A DNA stretch of 64,000 nucleotides, from positions 1,393,652-1,457,651 of the forward strand of contig MNCI01000556.1 in NCBI GenBank assembly GCA_015680685.1, in the 5' to 3' direction. The stretch's first letter is position 1. Each line of letters begins with the position of its first letter. Shown here in pieces: positions 21,690 to 33,899 of the stretch. The stretch is from Gnetum montanum (Eukaryota; Streptophyta; Gnetopsida; Gnetales; Gnetaceae). Made by a program: the position numbers and the translations under genes. Below the pieces are notes generated by a model that saw nothing but the letters and a program-made list of their open reading frames with translations, made no database searches and had not been told where the DNA came from.

Positions 21690-24330
21690 TTTGATGGGTT
21701 TTAAGACAAGAAGAAAATCAAATGGTCCTAGGTGGTGGACGTTTTTAAGATTCCAAAGGACCTTCTCCTACCTTTGGTACATAGGGTTGTTATGGTTGAG
21801 GTTGTGGTTGTGGGTATCTAGGTATAGTTGTGACTTTTCAAAAAAGAAAAAATGTATCCAAAAATGCTTTCATCTCCTCCTCCTTACTCTTAGAATCATA
21901 CATGGTCCACGTAGCATCAATGTGGGCTAGTATGGAAACATCTCAAGGATAAGGCATGATACAGAATAGCTGCTTGATGTTGAAAAACTAGGTAGCAAAT
22001 TTTTTATGTTCAATGTTGAATGCTCTATTAGGATTTTTTAGCTTTTGGTAGTCATTAATTCTCTTGGCTAGGTTCTCTACTATTAATCTTTGATTAGTGA
22101 ACTTCACCTTTAGAACCTTGACTTTAGCATTAGTTGTTTCCAACTTTTGTTTTGTTTCTTTGTGATGGTTGAACTATTCCTTATATAGAAGGTATGATTT
22201 GGCCACATCTTTCTTGAATTCTAACCTTGATATTATGGTAGTTAGCATTACTAGATTTAATTAATAGAGGCTGGCAATCTCCATGTACTCTATCATTTCC
22301 TTGATTTGTAGCTCCTTGAGGTTGATTTCAACTTTGTTGTATTCATTCAATCAATCAAATATGGGATGCTGTATAGAACCTCCTTGTTGGAGCTACTAGA
22401 GGGCTTTATTGAACTTCACCTTTATCAACTGGATATTTCTTTTATCACCTTCTATAATCCAACCTACTTTCTTTAATGATTCTTAATCCTTTTGAATTTG
22501 AGAGCCTCATTTTTCTAGGCAATAATTTCAATTATAGACTTTTGGTAAAGGGTATGCACCTCCTTCAGTAAGAGATTTTGATCTTCCATATCTAACCTCC
22601 TCATTTTATTGTTTACCCTAGTAAGATACTCTTGCTATTGTTGGATGAATTCTAACATTTGATCCTATTGCATCTTGACATTTTATAGGAAATGATTCTT
22701 CTAGGTTAGCTTGATGTTCTCCTAGCAAACCTTTAACAAGTCCTTTTGAATGTTGTATGTAGTGGCATCTACTAAGGACTGATCATAGATTACTAACTCC
22801 TTTGAATACTCAATCTACTAATTTTTTTCCTAAAGCTATTGAAAAGCTTCATCTCCTGATATGTTTTAGCTAAGTACAATGGGATTCGTAAGGTAGGCTT
22901 TTAATTCTACAACCTTAGTAGCCAATTGCTAATTCTACTCTGTGGTTACTTTAAGTAGGGAATTGGCAATAAGGACCTTGTCCCTAGCCTCAAGCAACTC
23001 TGAATGGTTTGCTAAAATAGATAGTAAGATATCAAAGATATCTAGAATTGTTTGCCTAGTTGGTCAAGCAACTTCTCATGCTAGGCTACACTAAATTTTT
23101 CAGTTCCTACTACTGTGAACACCTGCATGTCTCTAATTGTAGCAACATATGGTGTAGATAAAATAGGGGCATTAATTTAATTAACCACTCTATTAGATAC
23201 CACCTCTACTACCATTTTCTACTTTTGGTGCTGCATCACCAAAAGAGTTTCCACCTTGCCCTTCTTCAAGCACATTGAAAAGATAGTGACATTCCCAAAG
23301 ATTTTTAGGAATTGTTACTATTGAGAGAGGAATATTATTAACTCTTAGGCACTAGGATTTATTATTTTAGGCACTTGAATTCTTTGAGTTGAAAACATTG
23401 GCATCAAACCTTGCATCATATTGATTAATCATGCCACCTTATTGAGATGACTTAATGCTAGCTTGTAGATAAAGGATTCACCAGCACTTGGTCCTACCTA
23501 TTGCTACTACAAGAGTTGTTGAAAAAGTTCACCCATGCATTCAATGGAAGTGAAAGAATCTAGTGTTGATTGTTCATGAGTAGGTAGTGGTGATGGTTTC
23601 TCCCCTTCTAGTACCTTGGTAGGCACTTTATCCTTCATCATTTCTACCCGAGAGGTATCAGGATCATGTCTGATGTTGACATTGATGTAGTATGTGATTC
23701 CTATCCTTTTGAATAAGTTTTGAATGAGACATGAAAAGGGGAGTGCCTTCCTTCCATTCTTGTAATCTTTGACCTACTTCTCTATCCTAAAATAGATTAG
23801 CTATGGAAAGTTGATAAGAAATTTCTTGCTCAAAGTAATGCATGCATGAGTAGATAAGGATATCACCTTGCTAGGAATCATTGTCAAATTGATTTGGTAG
23901 GCTACCATCTTGAAATATGCATGCTCTACCATTATGTATGCACCCTACTTCTTATGATCAACTTTGTAGCACCACCAAACCCACTCATTTTTGACCTATG
24001 GGTTTGCTTTTGTTATTACTTCTACCAAGGTTGATTGGATTTCTAGAAATTTAAGAACCTCAAAAGTGACCTCCACCATGTAGGATACAAAAATATCCTT
24101 GATCTTCATGGTGGAATTTCCCTACTTATTATTCCAAAAGAGATATGTTTCTTCAATGTACCATTCTCTACTGGAAGTGAGAATGTGCCACATGGGAGAG
24201 GTTTGAAGTTTAGATTTGACATCCTTTGGGGTAAATTCTAGAAACAATTCATAGTTTAGCTTAGGAAGAACCACTTTTTGAATTTCCTTGGACCCAATTT
24301 CCCTCAAGTAGCCCTCCATTAGAGTGACCT
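21690..24330 (-). pseudogene. 3'-terminal ORF of element 1 (unknown, coiled-coil rich)
   Basis: About 880 codons on the minus strand with scattered stops. The N-terminal part (24319 to about 23700) resembles the putative plant transposon protein domain found in Athila-type ORFs: a MVEHAYFKMVAYQ-like segment, then a FPQLIYF-like stretch before an RIGITYY block. A Ser/Pro/Glu-rich middle follows (near 23600), then a long coiled coil (23000-22100) and the C-terminal block with MPYPWDV near 21940. It corresponds to 47900-50530 and 28500-29830 and to the plus-strand copy at 2056-3760. It lies in the envelope position, between pol and the 3' LTR, and its role is unknown. Confidence 0.7.
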
Positions 24331-24689
24331 GAAGGTTTGGTCTTGATTTGCATGTGTCATCCTAGTGGGACTACTCTACTTCAACTTCCAAAATATAATA
24401 GATAGATTTCACTTTAGGGTTCAACAACAAACAAAAGGTTAATGCTCATTAATTAGTTATTTTAATATTATATTATTGGTTAAACCTTGTGGGAGTTAGA
24501 AAATTTCCAAAAAAACGTTTTATAAAAAACCTAATGTTTGTGGCCCCTACAACATAGAGCTTACCTGTAGTAGTTGTAAAAACAAAGATCAAGGTAAATT
24601 GGACAAGCAATGTAAAATTTATGGGCCTCAAAATATACTAGGCTCTAAAAATGACAAAAAATCCTTCACCATTTGGAAGAAAATGGAAA

Positions 24690-24800
24690 AAATTTTGAAA
24701 GTGTTGCATGATGTTTATAGATTTTTATGGCTACATCAATGGGGTTCCATAGATAGGGTGACATCAACATGAGGGGCTAAATCAATAGGATCACATTGAT
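24690..24800 (-). promoter_or_regulatory. Internal palindrome array plus TATA box upstream of the 3' ORF (element 1)
   Basis: Minus-strand order: CACATTGATGTGG/CATCAATG-type palindromes at 24733-24800, then a TATA-like ATAAAAATCTATAAAC at 24713-24729, then the 3' ORF about 400 bases further on. This copies the arrangement of the LTR U3 (26690-26785). The equivalent cassettes of elements 2 and 3 lie at 30455-30545 and 51215-51310. Promoter function is inferred. Confidence 0.5.
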
Positions 24801-25700
24801 GTGGCTAGAAGATAAACATTTTCCATTAACAATTTCAAGAAAAATCATGGCCTAGAGATTTATGTAGTAGTGAATAGTATGTATTCAAGGCCACATTCAA
24901 GGGTTCATGATTTTCTTGCTTCCACCCTTAGATTTATTTTCTCTAGTTGGACACTCTCACATATGTTTGGTATTTTTGATTGAAAATTTCTAGCATTGTT
25001 GACCATCAATGAATGGAATTAGGTTCCAACAATCTATACTAAGTTTTAGCTTCATCTATTAGTATTTTAGGAAAGAGCTTAAGCATTTTCCACTTTTGTT
25101 TAATGTTTTGCAAGGTGCTAGCATCATGAAAGGCTTGTAAATGATGTTGTGGATTAGAATTACAACCTTCCAAAAATTTAGGAATTTTGTCCATATCAAG
25201 ACATTTGATGCGATTGCTCCTTTGATTCCTTTGAGGTATTTGAACTGTCTTCCAAATTTTTGTTAAGCCTGTAGTAGCCAAAAAGGGTTCATTTGTATCA
25301 AACATTTCATGTTAATAATCTATATATCTATTCATCTAATTATGATGATATTCTCTATGCTAATTTTGATGTCTTTGATTTTTCCCTTAGGTTAAATTTC
25401 TATCTTTATCTTAACCCCATAGTAGAGCTCTATCTTTATACCTACATTCATCTTCATCAAAACTAGACCTGGAAAAGGAAGAGGAAGATGAGGAACTATG
25501 AGAATCACTATAGCTCTTATATCTTCCCTTATGATCCCTTGATCTATCATTTCTTAGTTTAGAGGAGGTTTTATTTCTTAAGGTCCTCCTTGTTCTATGA
25601 CTTTCTTCATCTCCTTTAGGGTTTTCTACACTAGCTGAACATACTCCTTGAATGTAGTAAGGGTGGAAATGAGCATATGAAATCATTTCCTAAGGTTGTT
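24801..25700 (-). pseudogene. Gag of element 1
   Basis: The minus strand carries an N-terminal Ser/Arg-rich stretch (25411-25686, with a run of serines) and then the Retrotrans_gag core (25039-25305) with HHLQAFHDAS and KMLKLFPKILIDEA, the usual helix motifs for capsid assembly. The C-terminal part stops near 24840, where the sequence jumps to the 3' non-pol region, so nucleocapsid, protease and pol are deleted. It matches 54328-54645 and about 36950-37400. Confidence 0.8.
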
Positions 25701-25921
25701 CACTTCAATTATCTTCAATGTAGAACCTATTGTTTCTCTTATTAGTGTTTTCATCATATGATGTGTTATTAGTCCTATGTGAAGGATACATGCTTTCAAT
25801 TAACAATGTGTATAACTTAAAATACTAATATTTTGAAAAATATAAATCATTAATAGTGTTACCATGATTGTTTAGTAATTTCACTATTATCCTACATAGT
25901 GCACATAGCTAAGTAAAGTCC

Positions 25922-25937
25922 CTCGCAACAACACCAA
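25922..25937 (-). other. tRNA-Asp-type primer-binding site, element 1
   Basis: Directly inside the right LTR, minus strand TTGGTGTTGTTGCGAG. Plant Athila-type elements usually carry TGGCGCCGTTGCCGGGG, complementary to tRNA-Asp. The differences are mainly C-to-T changes, as expected from decay of methylated C. Confidence 0.72.
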
Positions 25938-26785
25938 TGATGAGAAGTGAGTAGTCCCTACACCCAACCTTACTAATTACTAGCATTCACTAAGAAATTT
26001 GGTTAGATTCTATAGACTTTAGCTCTTTAGGTACACTAGGTCTAGGTAGTTAATCTAACAAATGTGATCATTGTCTTCTCAGTTTTACTTATGAGGTTGA
26101 AATGTATGATTAAGTGTAACTTAGGCATATGATTTCTATCATTTTGTATTTATTATTTAAATCTCATAAGTGCTAGAAATAATTTAATTAAGTGATTAAT
26201 TAATCTAATAACTAACTAATATATTAACTAGTCCTATCATAAGCATCTATTCTCATTTACTGTGCGCATCCTAAAACACGTTGGAACATTACTAGATTAC
26301 CAACTATTATGTTCTACTATGATTACCAAATGTTAACGTATGATCAAAATGATCATACGTATGTGTATTAATTAATTTCTAATTAATCCATTTTTCAAAT
26401 GCATTAAAGTAAATTATTCAAATAATAAATCCATTAAGAAAACATTAAACTAATTTCAACTGCTGCAAGGTTTATGAAGAGAGCTTGTCTTTATTGCCAT
26501 TCACATTGTCTTAATCACTTGAATAAAGATTTGTACACTTCTCACTTCCATTGCAAGCACTTAGAAAATATTATAAATTTTAAACAAACAAAATGTAATA
26601 GCTTCACTAGGATACTAAACAATTAATTTCATAAATGTAGTTTGTGAGTGCATATTTATAGGCAAGATAAGACATTGCATTAACCAGGTCATGTCAACAC
26701 ATCAAACCATGCATTGACATGACCATGCCAATGGGATCTCATCAACAACATCTAATTGATGCATCCTAAGAATGATGCTTCATCA
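25938..26785 (-). mobile_element. 5' LTR of element 1 (family B)
   Basis: 848 bp, TGATGAGAAGTGAG...GCTTCATCA. The terminal six bases TGATGA/TCATCA are inverted repeats. On the minus strand, U3 (26690-26785) has CATTGATG/CATCAATG palindromes before a TATA-like GCCTATAAATATGC at about 26650-26665. Confidence 0.88.
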
Positions 26786-27450
26786 TAAATGATAAGCCTC
26801 ATTATAGGTTTTTTCTCATAAAAATAGAACTCTTGCTAATACATCATTTTGACACCTCCTAAAAAATTGAAACTTGCTCATACTCATCCCAGGTTACCTT
26901 AGCTTGATGGAATAGATCACAAAATTTGATGTAAAATTTTTTGACATCCTTATTACCTTACCTTAGGAATTTCAACTTCATAATGGTTTCATATCAATAA
27001 TGAGACTATTCAAATTTTCCTTTTAACCTATATTTCATCAAATTCCAATCTCTAATATGTTGATTGTTTCATCTTGCATAACCTTGGGATTTCCTTTTCC
27101 ACCAAGTAGAAGCTATACCTTCTAATCTAGATTTAGCAATAGGTATTGTCAAGTTTTTCACTACCTCTTCCAATTGAAAATTCTTCTCAATTATCTTTAG
27201 CTACCTTGCAAAAGTATTGGTGCCATCTACACCATTGAAAGTCCTCAACTCTACATATGAAAGTCTTGAATAATTTCTAGACACTCTAGTAAGCCTTTCC
27301 TCATCTTCATTGTCAAGCTTGCTTGAAGAAATATTGAACACCATTAGAGCCCTTGGAGTTCTTATTTGAGGAATAGGATTCCCTCCCATTAGAATTTTTT
27401 GTTGACGATTTTCTATATTCCTATTGCTAGATTAATCTTTCTCATCGTCC
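26786..27450 (-). pseudogene. Gag core of chromovirus-like copy 1 (5' part)
   Basis: The minus strand, from about 27389, reads the classical chromovirus Gag core: a RTFNGVDGTNTFAR start (27201-27389), an ASTWWKRKSQGYARWN-like block near 27070-27130, a LKGKFE block, an LR.GN.DVKKFYIKFCDLF block near 26900-26960, and an EAYHL segment at the insertion point. The equivalent in copy 2 is 56237-56890. Several TAG/TAA stops. It rejoins the nucleocapsid segment at 20648. Confidence 0.85.
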
Positions 27451-27501
27451 ACTCCATCTCTACCTGGCTATGAAACTCCCATAAATAGATTAACCTTTCT
27501 C

Positions 27502-27578
27502 TAGCTATCTTTAAATAATTTACTAGAAGATTAAAATATGGTTTACACAACTCACAAGCATCCAAAACCAATATTGGT
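27502..27578 (-). mobile_element. Truncated 5' LTR of chromovirus-like copy 1
   Basis: Only the first 70 or so bases of the LTR, TAGCTATCTTTAAATAATTTA onwards to CATCCAAAACC, match 56949-57020. The match stops at about 27570-27578 and family B LTR sequence (element 2) starts, well inside that LTR. A single deletion explains both truncations. Confidence 0.8.
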
Positions 27579-28257
27579 TTTATTATTTTATATTTTGATC
27601 ATCTAATATTGGTATCAAATTGAGAATAAATTGATTAACTAGTTCAACTAATTTAATTACTATTTAATAATTAACTATCCTAACATAAGCATTTAGTTCC
27701 ACTTTCCATACATGCTAAACATAACAACACTACTAGGTGACCAAGCGTTAAGTGCTACAGGGATTCCTAGGTGTTATACATATGCTCGAAATGGTTGTAC
27801 ATATGTATGATATTTTATTTAGCTTCATTAATTACTTAAATTCTTAATCATTCTAGCTTAATTAATTACTTAATTAATGAAAATAATAAATGCATAAATA
27901 AATCATTAAGACAATCCAAGTTCTACAAGATTTATCAAAAAGATAATCTTTATTGCTGCACACACTATGATGCTTAGGTACAATAGTGCTCAAATAAATA
28001 TTCGTACACTTCTCAACTCCTACTGTAGGCACTTAGAAAATTATTCTATCTCTTACAAAAAGAAACTACAAAATTTTGACTAGCAACTAAAATTCTAACC
28101 CTCATTAACACAGTTGGGATGTCATATTTATAGACCTACTAGTACACCACATCAATAGGTACACATCAATGTGGAAAATCCTATGTCAATGAGATTCCAT
28201 TGAGGGGATCACATTGATGACATCCCACCAATGTAGTCAACCAAAGACTCTTCATCA
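27579..28257 (-). mobile_element. 3' LTR of element 2, left-truncated
   Basis: Matches 38540-39212 of the element's own 5' LTR but lacks the first 210 bases or so. It ends GACTCTTCATCA at 28257, followed by the PPT (minus strand TTATGGGGATA, 28258-28268). Confidence 0.82.
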
Positions 28258-28499
28258 TATCCCCATAACTAAATGAAAACTCATCCTTGATTTCCTTATG
28301 AAATTGAAAATGTATGGGATTATTGGCTGACACAAAATAGAACAAAATAAAGTGCCCAGGTATACAGATCAATGTTGATTACAAAATTGTGGTGCTCATG
28401 ATAAGAAGTTAAATACAAAAACATGATTGAACAAAATTGGATAACACATCCTCTGATGATGTAAAAATGGTTGAAAATATTAGACAATCCTAGGAATTT

Positions 28500-29830
28500 G
28501 ATGTTCCTGAGGTTCCAAAATACCTTCTCCCACTTTGGATGCATGCAGTGGTTGAGGTGGCTATGGCTATCCTACTATAGTGACCACTTTGAATGGAAGG
28601 TAAAAGACATCCAATAATGCCTTCATCTTCTCCTCCTTACTTTGGGGATCATTGATGATCCATGTAGCATCACCAATGTGCGTTGGAATGGGGATATCCC
28701 ATGAATAGGAAATTGCTAGAAATAGTTCCTTAATATTGAAAAATGAGGTAGTGACTTGCTGCATTAAATATCATACACTAGTGGATTTTGCACCTCCTAG
28801 CTAGTCATTCATTCTCTTGTCTAGGATGTTGGCTATTCATCTTTGATTAGTGAACTTCACCTTGAGAACCTCAAGTTTTTCATTTGCCATTATAAGCTTC
28901 TACTTGGTGTCTTTGTTGTGCTTGAACTCTACTCGTACAACAAGTACAAGCTCATCACTTTTTTCTCAAATTCAAACCAAGGTTTTCTAGTAGTTAACAT
29001 AGCCAAATTTTCATATCAAAGATTGTCAAGCCCCATGTATTTTATCATTTTTTTAATCTGTAACTCCTTCATATGGATCTCCATTTTTTTTAGGCATCTA
29101 TCCCATCAATGATAGGATACCATATCCCTCTTCCTTGCTAGAGTTTCTATAAAATTTGCTAAACTAGGAGACTAGATCACTGACCCTACATTCTCCTTGA
29201 AGAGCCTTCCTTCCATGTTCATTCTCCTTGAAGAGCTGTTTTATTTCAAGATAGACTAGCTATGGAAGGTTAACAAGGAATCTACCACAGTAGCACAACA
29301 TGGGTGGAGAAAGTAGTGATCCTACTTGGCCTTACTCTTGGATTGAGGTGAAAGACCAAAATCTTGTAGTGGATTCTCTCTATCAGTGTGAGTGCACCAT
29401 ACTCATTACAGTTGACACCATAACACCATTTCAACCATTATTTCTTAATGCTAGGATCTTCTTGTGTTGCAATCTTAGAAAGATTCACCCTAGTTTCTAG
29501 CAACCCAAGTTCCTCTAAAATGGCCTATATTGAGTAGGAAACTAAAATTTCTTTAATCTTGATCACTGAATTGACTTGCCTATTATTCTACAATAAAAAC
29601 ATCTCTACCATATACCACTTCCTTCTAGAAGTGACGATGGACCATATGGAAGAGGCCTTTAGTTGATCTTGTACTTCTTAAGGTGCTTGCTTCAAGAAAG
29701 AGCCAAAATTAAACTCTTAGAGCACCATTTTCTGAACCTTCTTTAATTTAATCTACTTAAGATAGGCTTCTATTAGGGTTACCTTAAGGCTTGCTTGTGG
29801 GTTTGGTGCCTCATAATAGTGGAATTACTC
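28500..29830 (-). pseudogene. 3'-terminal ORF of element 2, internally deleted
   Basis: Minus-strand homologue of the 21690-24330 ORF. The C-terminal block (28567-28764) is well kept, with ISYSWDIPIPTHIGDATWI and an SKEEKMKALLD tail. The N-terminal domain is at about 29330-29830. The middle, including most of the coiled coil, is missing. CATTCTCCTTGAAGAGC occurs twice, at 29190 and 29219, where the two parts meet. Confidence 0.65.
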
Positions 29831-30454
29831 TATCACTGCTATTTGTTCTAGAATCAGATGGATAGATTCCACTTTGGGCTTCTCCCTAAGAGGTCCCATA
29901 GCATGGGTTGCTACTTGTTCTTCTTTGGATTGTTCTTGGCACCTTCCCATTCATGGTCATTTTCCCCATGGCTATGATGGTCCTCCTTCCTATGTGTGCT
30001 TTCCCTTTGGTGCTATCTATGGTCACATAACATCCAAGGATTAGTATATATTATGTATAACTTATAATGTTTTAATACCTCATCTTGTCAGTTAGTTACA
30101 CTTAGGCTAAGGTTTGACCATGGTAGATTGGTTATTTATTATTATTATATTAATTTTTAAGTTTAAATCATTATTAGAGCTAGTTGAAAGAGTTTAACTT
30201 TTGTAATTTGATGTTTTTATGTTGGTTTCTTTGTTAAACCTTTGTGGGAGTTAGACCATTTGGAAAACTATTTTATCAAAAACTTCAAATTTGTAGTACC
30301 CAAGACTAAGAGGTTACCTTCAATACCTATAGGATCAAAGAACAACATTATTTGGATAAATATTTAAGAAGATATGGCTTGTCAAAGGTTTTTGGCTCTA
30401 AAAAATACAAAAAATTCTTTGGAGTTTGGAAGGAAATGTGAAAAATTCAAAGTG
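29831..30454. other. Region between 3' ORF start and internal cassette (element 2)
   Basis: Leader-like sequence on the minus strand, homologous to 50660-51210 and 24370-24690. Shared landmarks are AAACCTTTGTGGGAGTTAG and a GAGGTTACCT/GAGCTCACCT block. No coding sequence is supported. It could be the 5' leader or an intron of a 3' ORF transcript. Confidence 0.45.
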
Positions 30455-30545
30455 TCAATGCATATATATAGATTATTTTTATGCTACATTAATGGGGTCC
30501 CATATATGGGGTCTTATAAATGTAGCAGGTCCATCGACGAGTGTT
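30455..30545 (-). promoter_or_regulatory. Internal palindrome array plus TATA box upstream of the 3' ORF (element 2)
   Basis: Minus strand: CGTCGATGG and GCTACATTAATG-type palindrome remnants with CCCATATATGGG at 30490-30540, then CTATATATATGC at 30461-30472. Same order and position as 24690-24800 and 51215-51310. An open frame on the plus strand (30374-30655) runs through it but has no homology to anything recognised. Confidence 0.45.
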
Positions 30546-32250
30546 CATTTAGAAAAGATGTAAGAAAAATTTTTCAACTTGAATTTATCATAAAATACAT
30601 GGAGTTTCCTAATGAAAGTGAGGTTCATGGAGTCCTAGAAAAGCCAAGAACTTGATGGAATCATCTAAGGGGGTTGTTGAAAACCTAAAAATTGAAAATT
30701 TGAATAGAGAATGTGTTTATTAAAGAAATTTCCCTAAGGAACACATAGTTAGATGCATCAGATGAAGGACAGAAAGGTTTGGATTGTGGAAATGTCTAAG
30801 GATAAGGTACTTAGCTAATCCAACCAAGATATATGCAAGTGGAACCTCCCCATAGTAAACACATGCTCTTTCTGCCCTTGAATAACCTCAATAGGTGATT
30901 AATGATTATGAAAGTTAAGGATAAAAACCTTGAAGAATCTACCTAAGAATTTAGTCATGTCAAACTAAGACATTGAACAAGGACATGGACATCAATAGTG
31001 TGGTGAGTTATGGAAAGCATAGATGGATGAAATAGAAAGTGAATGGAGTTCTTGATTAGGATCACATGAAGTTTCTTATGGATTTTATGGTTAAATGACC
31101 TAATAAAATCCATCCTTAGTCTAAACCAAAACCAACCACATTCAAGAATTTTGCATCACCACTCTAAGATTATTCCACCTCCTTGAGACATAAGAGTTCT
31201 TCCATAGATCAATCAACATTTCTTATAGAGATGAAAAAAGAAGTAGGAAGTGAGGAAAGTCCTTAGATGGGACCTTTATGCATGGGTAACATGTCTTTCT
31301 AATATGATAACTAGTGCTTGTAGCCCATTATTTTTTCTAAGGGGTGTGCTTTGAATTTTCATCATTTTTCATTTTTTTAATATATATATATATTATTTTC
31401 TTTCTCTCCTTTTCTTCTCTTTCTTCCTTTTTTTTGGATGGGAACCACACCATGCAAAGACTTATTCAACTTCCTATTATTGGTCAACATGGAATGCTAA
31501 GAAATCCATGAAAACACTCATGCATCCAAGTAAGTAGAAGGTTACAGAGAGTATTAAGTCCCCTTGAAGTCACACCCTATTCAAACCCTTGAATTCTTTC
31601 CAAGTCTAGAAACTCCCAAGGTGACAAGTTTTCTCAAGTTTTAATTAATAAAAAAGGACCTCATACTTCCACAATAAGAAAAATCATAGAGTTTGTGGAT
31701 CAGTGGATGTTGTGGACTCACTTGTTGTTCCATGAAAAAGAAACCATATCTTAGTTATTGGTAAGAAAATTCAAAAATAAAGACTATACATTAGTAATAA
31801 AAAATAAGAACTATAAACCACCATTAACAATAGTTACAACACCACTGTGTTCTATTGGCACAAACCACTTTATTAGTAAAAATTTTAGAAAATCACATCC
31901 AAAATAAAGGGAACTATACAAGAAAGTGTAAAATATTCAAGAAAATCAAATGTACCAATGATGGTATAAAATAAAGAATTTGTTTAAATAGCAAAAGACT
32001 ATACAAACAAGGGTATAAAATAAACAAAGTGTAAGAAAAAATATGTAAGACAAATAAAAAGAAAATGAGGAGCCATGTAATTGGTTAGCATGGATGGCCA
32101 TATCCCCCATGACTAAGTTGGAAGGAGGAGATTTGAAAGATTGAGCAGGGTTGTCCATTCGATGAAGTATTCATTACACTAGCTTGCTTGGGGTCATGGA
32201 AAGGTTTTATTTATTGAATATTCACCAATTTGTTTTTGTTTGGGATCTTA
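30546..32250. other. Spacer between integrase and 3' ORF (element 2)
   Basis: Homologous to 51320-52800 in element 3 (shared landmarks: AACATGTCTTTCTAATATG at about 31290, GCTTGTAGCCCATT at about 31318, ATCCCCCATGACTAAGTT at about 32105). It contains a T-rich/TA microsatellite at 31370-31435. The minus frame 31946-32158 may be the integrase C-terminal extension but shows no motif. Confidence 0.5.
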
Positions 32251-32289
32251 GGTTTTTAAATTAACATGGTATTAGAAGGAAACATTTTG

Positions 32290-33300
32290 TTAATTATATA
32301 AGATCCCTCCCATGATGTTTGAAATTTTGTTTGTTTTCGAGCATGTGTGGGATTCAAATAGAGGACCTTATCTCTAGGTTAAAATTTGACTTTCCTTATT
32401 CTTAGGTCATGGCATTGTTTACTTAAAGCTCTTTACACTTGATTTAAAGATAAGACCACTAAGCATTTTTCATCTAGCATGTTCAGATTGATCAATCATT
32501 CTCTTTGTGCTAGATTCAAGTCAAGATCTAGCTCAAAAGTTGTTGAAAGTGTATGGAGCTTAGATTGAATAGAAAATGTTGATAAGTTTCCTGTATACCA
32601 GCTCCTAGGAAGATATCCTATTCGAAGTTTCCATGTTGAGAGGTATGTCTAAAGGACATCATTGAGTTTTATGCTCTAGTCTCTTCTAAATTTGCTAAAA
32701 ATTCTTGTTATGATCTTTGTAATCTCCTTGTTAGTAAACTCTACTTGATCATTGCCTTAGGGTGTGGTAGGATGTTATTAATTTATGTTTAACCTTCAAG
32801 TATTGCATGAGCTTACAAAAGATGATTCCTATGAGATGGGTTCCATTGTCAAAAATCAGTGGACATGGCATCCCAAACCTATTTACAATGTATTGTTGAA
32901 AAACCTAAGTAGTAGTAGATGATGTACAATCAACAATGGCTATTTGTTTTTCCCATTTATTATAGTAATTAATGGTGATGATAATGTATGCATTTGCATT
33001 GGATATGGATGTGATGGAACCCATGAAGTCTATATCCCATATTTCGAAGGGTTCTAATGGTTGGATAAATTAGTGAGCATTCCTAAATATTGTTGGCCAA
33101 TAACACCCTACTAAGAAGATTTTAATGGTTTTGCATCTCCCTACATAGTGGCCTCCACAAGGACCCTCGTGAGCATCTTGGAGAATGTACACTTGATCAT
33201 TATTAGGGACACACCAATGAACTAGGTTGTTGGCACACACCCTACAAAGATGTTCATTGATTTCCATGAAGCACTTGGCCTAATGAAGAAATTATTATTT
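32290..33300 (-). pseudogene. Integrase of element 2
   Basis: The minus strand shows the N-terminal zinc-binding (HHCC) region at 33070-33267, reading DAHEGPCGGHYVGR then KTIKIFLVGCYWPTIF. The catalytic core follows: WDIDFMGSI (first Asp) near 33020-33045, a DCTSS block, and LIFDNGTH (second Asp) near 32838-32860. The Glu-containing helix near 32740 is ruined by stops. DDE integrases insert the DNA copy into the host chromosome. Spacing is that of Athila/Tat elements, and no chromodomain follows, as expected for that clade. Confidence 0.85.
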
Positions 33301-33459
33301 ATTCCTGTGGTCTAGATCTTGTGGCATCTCTTAAGTGAGAAGATAAGTAAGGATGCCATCACACTATTTTGGTTCTATGGTCACTTGATCATTAATTGCT
33401 CCAAAAAAGAGATGTTCATAAGGAAATTGATTAGAGAGTGGGCTCTCATCCTCTTTGTT

Positions 33460-33760
33460 ATTCCATATTAACTAAGAGAGATGATCGGTGATCTCATTCT
33501 CAATCCCCTTTTGATCTACTATCATAAGATCAAATTCTTGTAAGATCACCAACCATTGTATGACATAGGGGCTTACCATTGGCTTGTTCATCATGAAGTG
33601 AATGACACTATGATCAATGTGTACAAACACTTTGTACCCAAGCACATAGTGCCTAAGCTTTTTTAAAGTATACACTACTGCAATCAATTCTTTCTTCATT
33701 TTGGTGTAATTAATATTTGCACAAACAATGCTTCAACTTGTGCTATGGATGTAATATGGA
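33460..33760 (-). pseudogene. RNase H of element 2
   Basis: An open minus-strand stretch (33472-33699) reads KKELIAVVYTLKKLRHYVLG, then a VFVHIDHSVIHF block and, near the end, QWLVILQEFDLMIVDQKG and an EITDHLS tail. This is the Ty3/gypsy RNase H signature, including the DHS and the C-terminal A/T-DHLS motif. It removes RNA from RNA-DNA hybrids during reverse transcription. Confidence 0.88.
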
Positions 33761-33899
33761 TCTTTTTCATCATCAAACTACATCAACATGGCTTCCAAGA
33801 CATAATTTGATACATTTTTCATGATATGAAATGGTTTGGACTAGTCTGGTGCTCATAGAATTAGAGTTTAGCTATTGAAATGCATTTTCACATTCTTGG

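Larger units (their letters stand above)
20649..26785 (-). mobile_element. Athila/Tat-like element 1, nested in gag, lacking pol
   Basis: A 6.1-kb minus-strand element with two LTRs (20649-21488 and 25938-26785), Gag, a 3'-terminal ORF and no pol. The target-site duplication is CAAAT (20644-20648) and TAAAT (26786-26790), four of five bases identical with a C-to-T change. The PBS resembles the tRNA-Asp type. Loss of protease, RT and integrase makes it non-autonomous. Confidence 0.85.
16918..27578 (-). mobile_element. Chromovirus-like retroelement, copy 1 (with nested element 1)
   Basis: Minus-strand Ty3/gypsy derivative: left (3') LTR, integrase C-terminus, a linker of about 1.2 kb, protease, Gag nucleocapsid, nested element 1 (20649-26785), Gag core, and a truncated right (5') LTR. 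RT, RNase H and the integrase catalytic core are absent, as they are in copy 2, so this is a non-autonomous family rather than one damaged copy. The right LTR is cut at about 27575 where element 2 begins. Confidence 0.82.
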
